Assembly (NCBI RefSeq): GCF_024323335.1
Contig: NC_066585.1
Location: 344,477,846 to 344,541,845, forward strand
DNA length: 64,000 nt
Origin: Lathyrus oleraceus
Lineage: Eukaryota > Streptophyta > Magnoliopsida > Fabales > Fabaceae
Reading direction: 5' to 3'
Shown: piece after piece, positions 1 to 11,213 of the stretch
Layout: the number at the start of each line of letters is the position of its first letter
Numbering within the stretch: the stretch's first letter is position 1
Made by a program: the position numbers and the translations under genes
Notes under the pieces: generated by a model
The model's database searches: none
What the model was told of the DNA's origin: nothing
What the model saw: only the letters and a program-made list of their open reading frames with translations

Positions 1-609
1 TGAAGATGAAGAGGGAAGGGAGATGAGACAAAGACAAATTGGTCATGGGAGGAATTTAACAAATTAATATCATTCATTCATTTTCGGAGATGAAATGTAC
101 ATTTCATCAATCCCCTAAATCCAATGATTGTAATCCAACAAAATTCAAATCAACCTTGACCAAGGCCTAAACACATAGTCAAATTTCACAAGTCAATAAA
201 AATGGCTCAACATAATTTCTACACAATTAAGCAATTAAAAATCAAATTAAAATGCATTAAATTACATTATGTTTAATCAAAAATCTAAAACCTCTTCACA
301 ACACCAAATAAATGGCCAAGAGATTTATCATAGGTCAAACAAGGTCAAAGGACATTGGAGAAAAAATTTCATTATATTTGAAAAGTCAGAAGTATTTTTA
401 AATAATTAAAAATATGCACAAAAACAATTAGATCATGAAAAATATCAATTTTAATCCAAAAAATAATTTTAATTCTAAAAATGAAAGAGGAAAATATTTG
501 ATTTTTTTTTGTGAAAGTCCCATATTTTTTAGATCAATAATGAAATTAATATGAATTAATTAAAAATAAGCAATTAAATGAAATAATCAGAAATTAAGAA
601 AAATGAGGA

Positions 610-651
610 CCATCTGATCTCCCTCATTAATTGAGGTGGCAGATCAGATGG
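610..651 (-). repeat. 42-base inverted repeat in LTR of A
   Basis: Arms CCATCTGATCT (610-620) and AGATCAGATGG (641-651) are perfectly complementary, with an inner CCTCA/TGAGG stem and a TTAAT loop. Element B carries the same hairpin with different but still complementary arms. Confidence 0.8.
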
Positions 652-774
652 ATGAAAGCGCGCGTTCCATGATGCACTGCAGTCAACGTGGCATAGGGTT
701 GGTATTCAAAAGCAACGCATGAGATTAAAGGATTTTAAAAGGATCCTATGGTTGACATGCAAGACAACTCATCA

Positions 775-819
775 CCGGAGCCAGAGCTCCAGTCTTCTTC
801 TCCGGTGGACCTCACCGGA
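775..819 (-). repeat. CCGG double-hairpin module in LTR of A
   Basis: Two adjacent short stems: GGAG/CTCC around 777-790, and TCCGGTG (801-807) with CACCGGA (813-819). The same module occurs in the LTRs of B and C. Confidence 0.6.
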
Positions 820-1343
820 CTGGTCCACCATAAACCATCACCAAAATGAAAAAGCAAGGCACGGATTTAAAGAAAAAATGCTCAGGAGCTCGAATCTAGC
901 CTCAATTTTGTCCAATTCCAAGTATATGAAAAGATACAGGGATTTGAATTTTGAGGATCATGATCTGAGTTACTTCAATTTGACCTCAAAGCAACTCAAT
1001 CTTGTTTCCTACATTGGTAGGACTTCAGCAAGCCAACAATCAGTCAAAATGGATGAGAAATGAGGGAGAATCGAAGAAGAAAAGTTTCTAAAATCTCACT
1101 ATCGAAGAGCTTCAGATTAGCTTGATCTTGCTTCCAATTTGGCTTGGCTTGACTCTAGAAGCTTGCAGAAGATGGTTTGGATGGTTAAAAAGCTTGGACT
1201 CTTGGAGTTTCAATCCTAAAATAGAAGGAGAATTGAAACTCGGTTTCTCAAGAAACCTTCAAGATTATCCTTTCAATGGTGTTTGGGGAAGAAGGGGGTC
1301 GAAGCTTGGGAAAGAGGGATCCCATTTCTGATCAACAAGGGTC

Positions 1344-1352
1344 TTATTTATA
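1344..1352 (-). promoter_or_regulatory. TATA-like box in LTR of A
   Basis: The minus strand reads TATAAATAA, at the position equivalent to the TATAAATAG of element B's LTR. It is likely the Pol II promoter core of the LTR; expression is not shown. Confidence 0.5.
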
Positions 1353-2860
1353 GCTAATGTGAATGATATTTGCACACTTTTAAATTTGGCAAAATTTCAA
1401 ATTCTCCCTTGTATGGATGCATGGGAATGCATTAGGCCTATGAGATGATGCCATCTGATCCAAAATCCAATGTACAATATGCTGAAATCATGTTAAAAGC
1501 TAATGCAAATGTGTGTGAAAATTGGAACTGGAAACTATCCAAATGGTGCTTTAACTTACACCCGTGCGCAAGTCCCTCATACTTTGTCCAATTGAATGAT
1601 TATGGACTTTTTGGAATGGTGGGATCAAGGGGAACAACTTTCATGTTGAACACTTTTTGAAGCTTGGATCATGATGAATTTTGAGGTGGAAGTTTGGGAA
1701 ATCAAACATATTTGAAAATTTTCTAAGTCCCAAGTCAAATGTTCACTTCTTCCACCTTGAATAACTTTTTCTATAGACTTCAAATGAGAAATTCTCCTTC
1801 ATAAAAGTTGTAGCTATTTCAAACCTATTCAATTTGGTCATAAATTTGACCTCATTTGGATTTGGCATTAATGAGGTATGCATTTTAGAAGTTGAGGAAA
1901 ATCACTTGTTCAAAGGTATTGGCCCAAAATGACCTATAATGTTTCCTCTTGGCACATGCATTTGCAAGTTGAATTTGCACTTCCTCAAAACATCAAACCT
2001 GAATTAGACATCTTTAATTTGATCATGAAATTTAAATGGATTTCATATTATAAAAATTGAGCAAGTTATGGTCTTGGGAAGTTGACCTCCAAACTAGGGT
2101 TTAGACAAAATGACCGAAAATATTTCACCAACAAATATGACTTTACAAGCAAAACAAGCTCTTGACTTCAAAATGAAAGTTGTTTGGAATGTAATTTAGA
2201 GTAACTTTTATCTTGGAATAATTTTGATATGACACAAATTGTAGGAGATATAGGTTAGGGATCCCCAGTTTTGACTAGTTGACTTTCTCTGGTCAACCAC
2301 CATGAACCAACTTACTAGCTTGACAATATCTTGACTTTTGGGACTCATGGAGGATAATATATGCATAATATGATGTGATGTGAAGTTTCCCTTGAGATAT
2401 TTGATCAATTGTTGAGGTACCCTTTTGAAGAAGTCACACAAGATACCTAGATGAATTAGGGTTTCCAGGGCAAACAAACTTCAAACTCTTGATGATTTCT
2501 TGATCAAAATAACATGTGAAGATCATGGGTATCCATATATGATACTTAGAGCCAATGTAAACCAATTCTTGATTGAGTTCATTGCATTAAGGGTCTCAAA
2601 CCCTATATATGAGCTTGATAGAGCATAGGTGAGCATGTACACTACCTACAAAAGCAACAAACTATACATTGACATATTTTTGGTATTTTGGTTAGTAAGA
2701 AAAGAAAAATGAAGTATGATACAATCAAATGTGCTTGGTGATCTCTCCCAATGCACACCCAATGGATGAGGGGTAAGGAGGATGCCAAGGTGTGATCCCA
2801 ATGCTAATGCATATGATGAGAAAGCATGAGGGATCTTAGGGTAAAAATTAGGTTCTTACA

Positions 2861-2874
2861 GCTGCCCCTATTTA
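2861..2874 (-). other. Polypurine tract of element A
   Basis: The minus strand reads AAATAGGGGCAGC directly before the LTR terminus TG. B has the same motif at the same place and D has a close variant. It is the expected primer site for plus-strand DNA synthesis. Confidence 0.75.
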
Positions 2875-3339
2875 AGAATGTTCTAGCTGAGGAGATGAAG
2901 GTTAAAATCTTCGTATCGACTCAGTATAATGGACTTAAATAACAACAATAGAAACAAGTTTTGGTCCCTAAGAGACCTCATGATGCATATGCTATGAAAT
3001 TTTAAAAAAAAAATCTATGTGGGGAAAATGTTGCCACAAAGGAAAAGAATTCAGAGAGACTGGAAGTCCGCAGGAGCATACTGCATTCCGTGAGGAAGAC
3101 TCAGGGGAATAAAAAGTTGTGTGTAGGCCAGACTACGACTTAAAACTGTTGGGGGACACGAGGGATTCCATAAATCAATGGAAAGACTCAGGCAGGGATA
3201 AAAAAGATAAAATCCGTAGGGGAAACAGGTAAATCAGAATAAAGCTGAAATGCCTAAACCAAGCATGGGACCTGAGGAAATGCGCACTCAAACTCGATTG
3301 GGGAAGAAATGAACTTCAACATAAGAGTATCATAAGTAT

Positions 3340-4130
3340 ATTATCTACTACCGGTTACTGGGTGAGGAGATAACAAAATCTGTCAGAGAGGACATCTGTT
3401 ACTGGTTAGGGTAAACAAATCAAGGATAACTCGCTGAGGGCAACCAGGAGATGTATTCATTACCAGTTATTGGGTAAGAATAACCTGCTAGGGAAAAGCC
3501 AAATAGGGTTTACAACTACCGGTTACTAGGAAGAAGACCAAAGAAAGAGAATATTCGTCACTGGTTAAAGTGAACATATCAAGGATAGGCTCATAGGGAA
3601 GAATATACGTCATCAATTGAGATGAACATATCAAGGATATACTCCGAGGGGAGAAATAGGAATTATATCTATCAGTTACTGGATAGAAAACCAAAAAGAG
3701 AATATTCGTCACCGGTTAAGATGAACATATCAAGGATAAACTCCGCAAAGGGGAAAGAAGGATTTACAACTATCGGTTACTGGGCAGAAGACCACAAAGG
3801 GGAGGAAACCCGTCATCGATTAGGATGAACATATCAAGGATTAACCCTCTAGGGAATGAAATAGGGATTACAACTAATTTTTCACTAGGTAGAATACCAA
3901 AATGAGAATACCCATCATCAGTTAGATGAATATATCAAGGATAGACTCAGGGAAGGGGAAGAAAATATTCGTCATCAAGGATATAATTCCTGGGGAAACG
4001 TGAAAACGAATTCGCTGGGGAGAATAAATGAAATAGATTACTTTTACCGGGTTATAAGGTAAGAGTAAAATATTCAAAATCGAGAAGAATATTACCGGTT
4101 ACTAGGTAATAGACTCTCAGGGGACCCAAA
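3340..4130. repeat. Degenerate minisatellite in 3' UTR of A
   Basis: Irregular units alternate two cores: ACCGGTTACTGGGT-like and GATGAACATATCAAGGAT-like, the latter recurring about every 75-110 bases (for example near 3571, 3622, 3721, 3824 and 3929). The same cores form the array in element B. Confidence 0.75.
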
Positions 4131-4361
4131 AGCATATATCTAGGCAAGATCTAGAAAGAAAACATAAATAAAAAACTCAACCCAACGAGGATATAACTCA
4201 GGGGGAGTCATTCCATCCAGATAATAAACTGGGGAGGAAGCTGAACTAATAATCATCCACGAGGAAATAACTCAGTGTTGAATAAGAAAGGTTAAATTCT
4301 TTCTGCTTAAGGGGGCGGACACTCTATAATTGAAAGAGGACATAAACATCGAATCTACACA

Positions 4362-4376
4362 GGGGGGGGGGGGGGG
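4362..4376. repeat. Poly-G run of 15
   Basis: Fifteen consecutive G bases inside the 3' UTR of A. It could form a G-quadruplex, or its length may be imprecise because of sequencing. Confidence 0.9.
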
Positions 4377-5409
4377 AAGGGCTACCACCGTAGCAAAGGA
4401 TCAGATAAATATGAATCACAAAGTGAAATAATGTAATAATGAAATCTATGAATGTATATGCATATATGATGATTATACTGACAAAACGATCACAAAGGAT
4501 ACAAACGTCACCGATATGAATCATCAGTACAGCACTCAACCATTCTCAACAGGAGGGAATCAACTGGAGAAATAGAGGTAAAGGACGAACGCGAATTATC
4601 CATCTTAAAGGCTTAACCCTAGTTGGGGAAGAGGGAAAGATCTGCCGAGGATCTGCACCATCAACTCTGCGGGGAATTTTTGGTCAACACCATATCAAAT
4701 AGGAGACAACCTTGTAGAGGATCAGACATACTTCTCTAGAGCCAATGCTGAATGAAATCCGCCGGCGACTTAAGGGGAAACAAAATTTGTGTTGGATCTA
4801 TGCAAACTGCTGAGAAAATGCACCTGCAAATCAAAGGAGGCATTTACAAACTCAGCTGGGGGAACCAACCAAAATTGGCGGGAGATGTTGAAATGCTACT
4901 TGGGAAGAAACAGAGATCATGTCAACTGCTTGGGGAAAACTAACAATGCTTCACATCTTAGGGCTCAATTGTTCTTAGACCGCTGTTGATATTCCTTAAA
5001 TGAAATCGGTTGCTCTTAAAAAGTAACTGCTTTTATTATTTAAGAAAACATGATTTTGATTTTTAAAATTCAATTTCAAAATGATCATTTATAAAATTTA
5101 ATTCTATTTGGATGAAAGATAAATAAGAGTAGAAACAAATGGATAAAAAGCTCAACTTTATTTAATAGAATGGTAGTCTGTAAATGACAAGACTCCATAG
5201 ATCTTTACAAAAGTTGAAAAATAGTAATTTACATGGAAAAGGGCTACATTGAACATAATGATCACTAATCCTTCTACCGACTTCAATATCCAATGTGTTC
5301 TTCGCTTCGGTTGAAGATGAATCAGAACCAAACATCATGCTCAAGAATGTTTTCGAGACTGAAGAATCAACAGGATGCAGTTACTTGCCATAATACCTAA
5401 TTTTTGCAT

Positions 5410-5560
5410 AAATTTCCCCAAGGTGGGGTACTCAATTTGTCGGGATAATTTTTTTTTGTGGCTTTATGTCTATAACTTTTGCATGGGTAGCCCTTTCGGG
5501 TCTTCAATCCACAGAGACACTCATTTTTGCCTAAGTCGCCCTTTTAGGTTTTCAACTTAG
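5410..5560 (-). other. Post-pol hairpin array of element A (3 hairpins)
   Basis: Three stem-loops lie between the pol stop and the 3' UTR repeats. Nearest pol, 5531-5560 pairs CTAAG with CTTAG around a CCT-AAAA-GGG core. Next, 5484-5511 has a CCC-GAAA-GGG core with a partly decayed outer stem (TGGG against TCCA on the plus strand). The third, 5410-5438, pairs CCCC with GGGG plus five outer A-T pairs. In the minus-strand RNA two of the three are followed by GCAAAAAT-like sequence and the middle one by a variant. B, D and E have the same arrangement. Confidence 0.75.
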
Positions 5561-5578
5561 CGAGCTATTCTTTTCTTT

Positions 5579-6367
5579 TTAGGAGAAGTATTTCTTGATT
5601 GCATCAGCATTCATAGGACATGTGAACTCTTCACCATCCATAGTTGTAAGAATCAAAGCACCGCATGAAAAGGCTCTCTTAACAACATATGAGCCTTCAT
5701 AATTAGGAGTCCATTGTCCCCTAGCATCTGGTTTGAAAGATAAAATCTTCTTGAGCACAAGGTTACCTTCTCTGAATACACGAGGCCTAACCTTCTTATC
5801 AAATGCCTTCTTCATTCTCTGCTGGTATAACTGACCATGACACATGGCAGTCAACCTCTTGTCTTCAATCAAATTTAGCTGATCATACCTGGTCTGACAC
5901 CATTCAACCTTGGTCAACTTGGCTTCCATCAAAATATGCAATGATGCGATCTCAACCTCTATTGGGAGCATAACTTCCATACCATAAACAAGCGAGAAAG
6001 GGGCTACCCCTATTGACGTGAGGATGGATGTACAATACCCATGCAAAGCAAATGGGAGCAACTCATGCCAATCTTTGTACGTTATAACCATTTTCTAAAT
6101 GACCTTCTTAATGTTCTTATTTGCAGCTTCAACATCCTCATTCATCTTAGGTCTATAGGGAGAAGAATCATGATGTGCAATCTTGAAGTCTTTGCAAAGA
6201 GCTTCAACCATATTATTGTTCAAGTTCGATCCATTATCAGTAATGATCTTACTTGGAAAACCATACCGACATATAATCTGATTCTTGATAAACCTCACAA
6301 TAACTTGCTTGGTTACATTCACATACGATGCCGCATCAACCCACTTTGTGAAGTAATCAATAGCCAC
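5579..6367 (-). pseudogene. Integrase catalytic core and C-terminus of element A
   Basis: The translation holds ITDNGSNL (second catalytic Asp) and NEDVEAANK (catalytic Glu), then the C-terminal region seen in all elements here (HGYCTS, SLVYGME, GQLYQQRMKKAFDKK, VFREGNLVLKK, WTPNYEG) and ends in IKKYFS plus a stop at 5579. A TAG at 6095-6097 replaces the Gln of the IIQKM motif found in B and E, so the protein is broken. Just upstream, near 6370-6395, the frame changes relative to the preceding domain. In an active element this enzyme inserts the cDNA into host DNA. There is no chromodomain, as expected for the Tat/Ogre lineage. Confidence 0.88.
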
Positions 6368-7330
6368 CGAAATGAAACAAAGTCCGTTTGAGTTTTGGGC
6401 TCAATCATGCCAATCATATCGATTCCCCACATGAAGAAGGACCATGGGGAGGAAATATCATTCAACAGTGTCGGTGGAACATGAATCTTATCTACATAGA
6501 CTTGACACTTGTGGAATTTCTTCACAAACTTGCAATAGTCAGATTCCATTGTCAGCCAATAGTAACCTGGTCTCAACATCTTCTTAGCCATAGCATGTCC
6601 ATTGAAATGAGTAGCAAAGGAACCTTCATGGACTTTAGTCATCAACAAGTTTGCTTCGTATCTATCCACACATATGAGCATAACCATATCGAAGTTTCTC
6701 TTGTATAGCAAATAACTATTCAGGTCAAAATTGCCGGCTAATCTTCTCAAAGTCTTCTTATCTTTCAAAGATGCCCCAAGAGGGTAAATCTGACTTTGGA
6801 GAAAACATTTAATATCAAAATACCATGGCTTTTCATCTTTGATCTCTTCAATAGGAAACACATGAGCTGACCTATCAAGATTTATCACAGTTAAATTGGG
6901 AACTTCATTTTGAAATTTCACCATTATCATAGAAGCCAATGTTGCAAGAGTATCTGCCATCCGGTTTTCATCTCGAGGGATATGATGAAATTCAACCTTA
7001 GTAAAGAAAGTTGAAATCCTCCTCGCATAGTCTCTATATGGTATCAAATCGGTTTGATTCGTCTCCCATTCTTCTTTGATCTGATTCACAACCAAAGCTG
7101 AATCTCCATAGACGTCAAGATACTTGATTCTATGATCAATGACCTCTTCAAGCCCCATAACGCAAGCTTCATACTCAGCCATATTATTTGTACACTTGAA
7201 AGTCAATCTAGTTTTAAACATAAATTGAGTGCCTTGAGGAGTAATAATCACGCCCCCAATGCCATTACCATACTAATTAACAGCTCCATCAAATACCATG
7301 CCCCAACGGGAACCAAGTTTTGTCCCTTGT
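6368..7330 (-). pseudogene. Archaeal-type RNase H and integrase zinc domain of element A
   Basis: Going downstream on the minus strand: an archaeal-type RNase H (FDG, AEYEAC, YGDSALVV and NRMADTLA motifs), a linker (KPWYFDIKCFLQ), the integrase HHCC domain (KVHEGSFATH and a Cys pair) and the first catalytic Asp in MWGIDMIG. A TAG near 7273-7275 interrupts the RNase H where B and E have Gln or Asn-Gln before YGNG. In the zinc domain the first Cys of the CxxC pair is Phe (KKFHKC, against KKCHKC in B, D and E), so metal binding would be lost. A frameshift near 6370-6395 separates this part from the catalytic core. Dual RNase H is a known hallmark of Tat elements. Confidence 0.85.
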
Positions 7331-8013
7331 TCAAGCAATGGTTCATCACAATCTTTCATTTTCAAGTACATGATCTCTTCATCAGGAAAATCGTACTTCA
7401 CTAACTGGTAATCTTCAATTGGTTGGTGAGCCAAATGGCCAGCCAAAACACTACCTTTAATACCCTTTTAGGATTGGTATTCAATATCATAATCGGATAA
7501 CAACATCTGCCAACGGGCAATCCTCCCAGTTAAAGCAGGCTTCTCAAAAACATACTTGATTGGATCCATTTTGGATATCATCCAAGTGGTATGATTAAAC
7601 ATATACTGGCGCAGATGCTTAGCAGTCCAAACCAATGCGCAACAAGTCTTTTTTAGCATAGAATACCGAGTCTCACAGTCGGTGAATTTCTTACTGAGGT
7701 AGTAAATTGCATATTCTTTCTTTCTAGTTTCATCTTCCTGACCAAGAACACAGCCCATAATTTCATCAAGCACAGTCAAATACATGATCAACGGTCTTCC
7801 TTCAACAGGCGGAGACAGAATCAGAGGTTCAAGTAGACATTCTTTGATACTGTCAAAAGCTTTATGGAAATCCTCGGTCCAATCACAATACTGATCTTTC
7901 TGAAGAAGCTTGAATATAGGTGCGCACGTGGGAGTCATGTGCGATATAAATCTTGAGATATAATTAAAGCGGCCGAGAAAACCTCTGACTTGCTTTTCAG
8001 TTTTGGGCATAGG
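7331..8013 (-). pseudogene. RT C-terminus and first RNase H of element A, cut by element B
   Basis: The frame opens at 8010 with MPKTEKQVRGFLGRF, which in E lies well downstream of the YVDD box, so the RT palm of A is missing from the window. The RNase H follows (PLIMYLTVLDEIMGCVLGQ, YYLSKKFTDCETRYS, CCALVWTAKHLRQYM) and then the WQMLLSDYDIEY connection, where a TAG at 7468-7470 ends the frame. Sequence similarity resumes downstream in the same domain order. The break at 8013/8014 is exactly the TG end of B's LTR. The left copy of B's target duplication should be ATAGG (8009-8013); its partner is outside the window. Confidence 0.85.
8009..8013. repeat. Presumed target-site duplication of element B, left copy (ATAGG)
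   Basis: The five bases before the TG terminus of B's LTR. The right copy would follow B's 5' LTR beyond the window, so this is inferred. Confidence 0.45.
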
Positions 8014-8200
8014 TGTAGCGGTAAATTCATGATCAACAAGCTATAGATAAGCTAGAGATCAAATAACAAGAGTCGCCACCGCGCTTTTATTGTTTCCAAG
8101 GGAAAAGGGAAAAAGTACGAACAAAGGCCAACAGTAAGAAGTTTTCAAATCAAAACTAATAAAAAGTCAGAGATTACAGGTAAGGGGGTTGGTTAGACAG

Positions 8201-8219
8201 AGGGAAGGTATTAGTACCC
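8201..8219 (-). promoter_or_regulatory. Conserved LTR box in B 3' LTR
   Basis: The minus strand reads GGGTACTAATACCTTCCCT. The same box lies at the same relative place near the LTR 3' end in C, D and E, but is deleted from B's own 5' LTR. Confidence 0.6.
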
Positions 8220-8346
8220 AAAGTGTCCTAGGTACTCCTAGGGAGCCCTTTTTTGTGTGCATATGTACTTGGTATAAAGTGATGTTTACAAACAAATAGA
8301 ATGAGGGGGATGAGAAAAGAATTCATTAATTACATTTTTGTGTTTG

Positions 8347-8409
8347 ACAAGACCGACGATCTTGTGCCTACGTACCAACATAAAAATGAGGGATCAAAAC
8401 TTCGTAGTT
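8347..8409 (-). other. LTR hairpin plus CCTACGTACC motif, B 3' LTR
   Basis: Stem ACAAGA/TCTTGT (8347-8352 with 8360-8365) is followed on the plus strand by CCTACGTACC (8367-8376) and CGTAGTT (8403-8409). B's 5' LTR and E's LTR have equivalent segments with different stem sequences. Confidence 0.55.
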
Positions 8410-10463
8410 TGTGATACAAATTTCAAAGTGGATGCATTGCTTTTAACAAAATTTAAGTTTGAAAGGCACAAAGGCCTAAAAATGGTTTGAATGAGTTAGC
8501 TCTTTTTGGCTTTTTGAATGTTTAGGTCAAGTATAGTTAAGTTTATTTACAAGTTTGATTTAAGAAAAGAAGTTTGAAAATGCAATGGCATAAGGCCAAA
8601 GTTTCTATCTTTTTGCAAAGTGGTCAAAGTTTAGAACAAAAGTAGTTCACACAAAGAAGATTTTGAAAAATGGAGGGAGAGATTTTAAAATTAAAGAAAT
8701 GGGGAGAAGATGAAGAGACTATCCTATGTACAAAATTAAAAGTTTAGAGTTGAAAAGATCTGACCAAATGGGTAGCAATCCAATAGACAAGAATGTCAAT
8801 AGAAGCCCAGAATTCCCTTGGATTTTTAGAATCAAGCAACACACAAATGCACAATTATATTATCTTGAAGAGCAAGGCATCAAATAAAGATGGCCACATC
8901 CAAGCTTATCCATTCCATGATCTTCTCCATAATAGCCCATGTAACAGATGAGTTCCATAAGTCACAGGTTCAAAATAACAGCTTCACAATGATCATGTTG
9001 CAGATGAACTTAGAGATGTCTTCAAAGATGTATCAGATGACTTTCAAATTGCAAGAACTTGGTTCTTCAATAAGTTGGCATTGGCCAAGTACTTTAGCAT
9101 AGGAAGGTTGCCTAGATTCTAAGTCCATTTGTCCAAGATCAAGCCAACAGTCCACACAAAAGTTTTCTAGGGATTTTGTTGTTATTATGTACATTAATGG
9201 TCAAATACCACACAAACAAGCAAAGTATATACAAACAAAATATATCACACAATATGGTCCCAATGTACAAAGTAAAAATTGCTTTAACATAAACAATTAG
9301 AATGAAATGAACAATGGCAAATGAATAAAAATAAAAATTAAATGGCATTAAAGTAAAGGACTTGAAATTAAAAGTTAGTAGTTAATTGGTTAGAAGTTAG
9401 TATTGTTTTGCTTTTGCTTTTCATTTTCAAGACATTCTTTGGAGAACACTCAACCCACTTATCACAAGCATGAATCCTTGAGCCAAAACATCTTCCAAAG
9501 GAAGGAAAGAAGGCCAAGTTTCCACACAATACCATGAAAGAGGGGAGACTTACAATCTCACTAACTAGAATGCTTATGCCTCTTATGTCACAAATTTAGC
9601 GCTATGTTAAGCAATCGTAATTGGACTTATGTAGAAGTCATAACTATTTGAGGTCGGGCAATAAAATTTTGGTGTTAATGCATGTTAGATACATAGTATA
9701 ATGGACTATGCTCGTGAAACATACCACACACAAAAAGAATATGCAAAAGGTGTGGCCTAATCTCATCCATACTCATGTCAATTTTTCAATCAACTAGCCT
9801 TAGGATTATGAGATATCATAGGCCAAATGGAATGAATGAATGAAGAAAGGGAAGAAGATGAAGTGGGAGGGAAATGGATCAAAACACAAATTGGTCAAAA
9901 GAGGACTTTTACCAAATTAATATCATCCATTCATTTTGGGAGATGGAATGTACATTCCATCAATCCCCTAAATCCAATGATACTAATTTGACAAAGTCAA
10001 ACCAACCTTTACCAAGGCCCAACAACAAGAGTCAAACACAAACAAGTCATCACAATTGGCTAACAAAATTATGTGGCATTTATTCAAATTAAAATACTAA
10101 AATAGTGCATTTAAATTCATATATGGTTTGTCCAATTCCTAAAATCTCATCAAAACACCAAAGAAATGGCCATGAGGTTTATCATAGGTCAAACAAGGTC
10201 AAAGGACCTTGGAGAAAAAATTTCATAATTTTTGGAAATTTAATAATATTATTAAACAATTAAAAATAAATGCAAAATCAATTAATTCATGAGAAATATT
10301 AATAATGATCAAAAAAATAATTTTAATTTAGAATATGAAAGAGAAAAACATTTGAATTTTTTTGGTGAAAGTCCCATATTTTTTGGATTAATATTGAATT
10401 TAATATGAATTATTGAAAATAATGCAATTAAAATGAAAATGAAAATATTAGAAAAAACATGGA

Positions 10464-10505
10464 CCACTTGATCTCCCTCATTAATTGAGGTGGCAGATCA
10501 AGTGG
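10464..10505 (-). repeat. 42-base inverted repeat in B 3' LTR
   Basis: CCACTTGATCT (10464-10474) pairs perfectly with AGATCAAGTGG (10495-10505), around CCTCA/TGAGG and a TTAAT loop. Compared with A, paired positions in both arms changed together. Confidence 0.8.
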
Positions 10506-10628
10506 CTAGAAACGCGTTATCCACGATGGACACAAGTCAGCGCGCTACACAGTTGGTAATCACAATGGACGCGTGAGATTAGAACAAAATAACAAGATCA
10601 TGTGGCTGTGAGACATGCCAGCGCATGG

Positions 10629-10673
10629 CCGGAGTTGTAGCTCCGGTCTTCTTCTCCGGTGGACCTCACCGGA
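10629..10673 (-). repeat. CCGG double-hairpin module in B 3' LTR
   Basis: CCGGAG (10629-10634) pairs with CTCCGG (10641-10646); TCCGGTG (10655-10661) pairs with CACCGGA (10667-10673). Confidence 0.65.
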
Positions 10674-11204
10674 CTGGTCCGCCTTCAACCATCACCAAAA
10701 TTTAAAACAAGGACGTGATTTCAAAGTAAAACTGGCACTGAGTTCGAATCTGGCCTCAATTCACTCTAACTCCAAGTATATTGAGAGATACATGGAGTTG
10801 AAATTTGAGGTACATGAACTGAGTTGCTTCGATTTGGCCTCTAAGCAACTCAATCTTCTTGCCTACATTGGTAGGACTTCAGACAACCAAAGAATCAATA
10901 GAATTGAGAAAGAATTAGAGAGAATCGAAGAGATCAAAATTTATGGAAAATACCTTCAATGGAGGTCTGGATTCAACTAATCTTGTTCTTGCTCTTGCTC
11001 GTGCTTGATCTTACTCCAAATGCTTACAGAAGAAGGATTGAATGCTCAAAAGGCTGTGGATTCCTGGAGATTTGAATTTCAAAACAGTGGAAATTAAAAC
11101 TCAAATTCAAGTGAATTCTCAGGTTTATCCTTTGCAAGGTGAGGGTTAGAGATGGGGGATCAAAGCTGGCGTGAATGTGTGTCAATTGCTAAGCATATGA
11201 GGCT

Positions 11205-11213
11205 CTATTTATA
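11205..11213 (-). promoter_or_regulatory. TATA box of B 3' LTR
   Basis: A perfect TATAAATAG on the minus strand, about 1.5 kb inside the LTR from its upstream end. It is the likely Pol II promoter core, so the transcript would begin shortly below 11180. Confidence 0.6.

Larger units (their letters stand above)
1..2860 (-). mobile_element. 3' LTR of element A (partial)
   Basis: The right end is fixed by the terminal CA at 2859-2860 (minus strand TG), followed at once by a polypurine tract. It aligns along its length with the LTR of element B (9841-12705), for example the leader at 1-130, the hairpin at 610-651 and the TATA region near 1350. It has no coding capacity; the short open frames inside are chance. 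I see nothing else in it. Confidence 0.88.
2875..5409 (-). other. 3' UTR of element A
   Basis: About 2.5 kb between the post-pol hairpins and the polypurine tract, without credible coding sequence. It is purine-rich on the plus strand and full of degenerate repeats, mainly 3340-4130. Long, repeat-bearing 3' UTRs are known for Ogre-like elements and can seed satellite DNA. Confidence 0.75.
1..8013 (-). mobile_element. Element A: truncated Ogre-type LTR retrotransposon, 3' half
   Basis: Reading the minus strand, the window holds A's RT C-terminus, RNase H, archaeal-type RNase H, integrase, 3' UTR, polypurine tract and most of its 3' LTR. The LTR runs off the left edge: position 1 aligns with about position 9841 of the homologous LTR of element B, so roughly 1.8 kb is missing. 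On the right the RT gene is cut at 8013 by element B. The remaining 5' half should lie right of B's far end, outside the window. The pol reading frame has three nonsense codons and one frameshift, so A is a dead copy and the oldest layer of the nest. Confidence 0.9.

Noticed and set aside
719..1331. Open frames in the LTR of A (and 10615-10980 in B)
   Set aside because: They lie on the strand opposite to the LTR's transcription, share only the CCGG hairpin module, and change length between copies.
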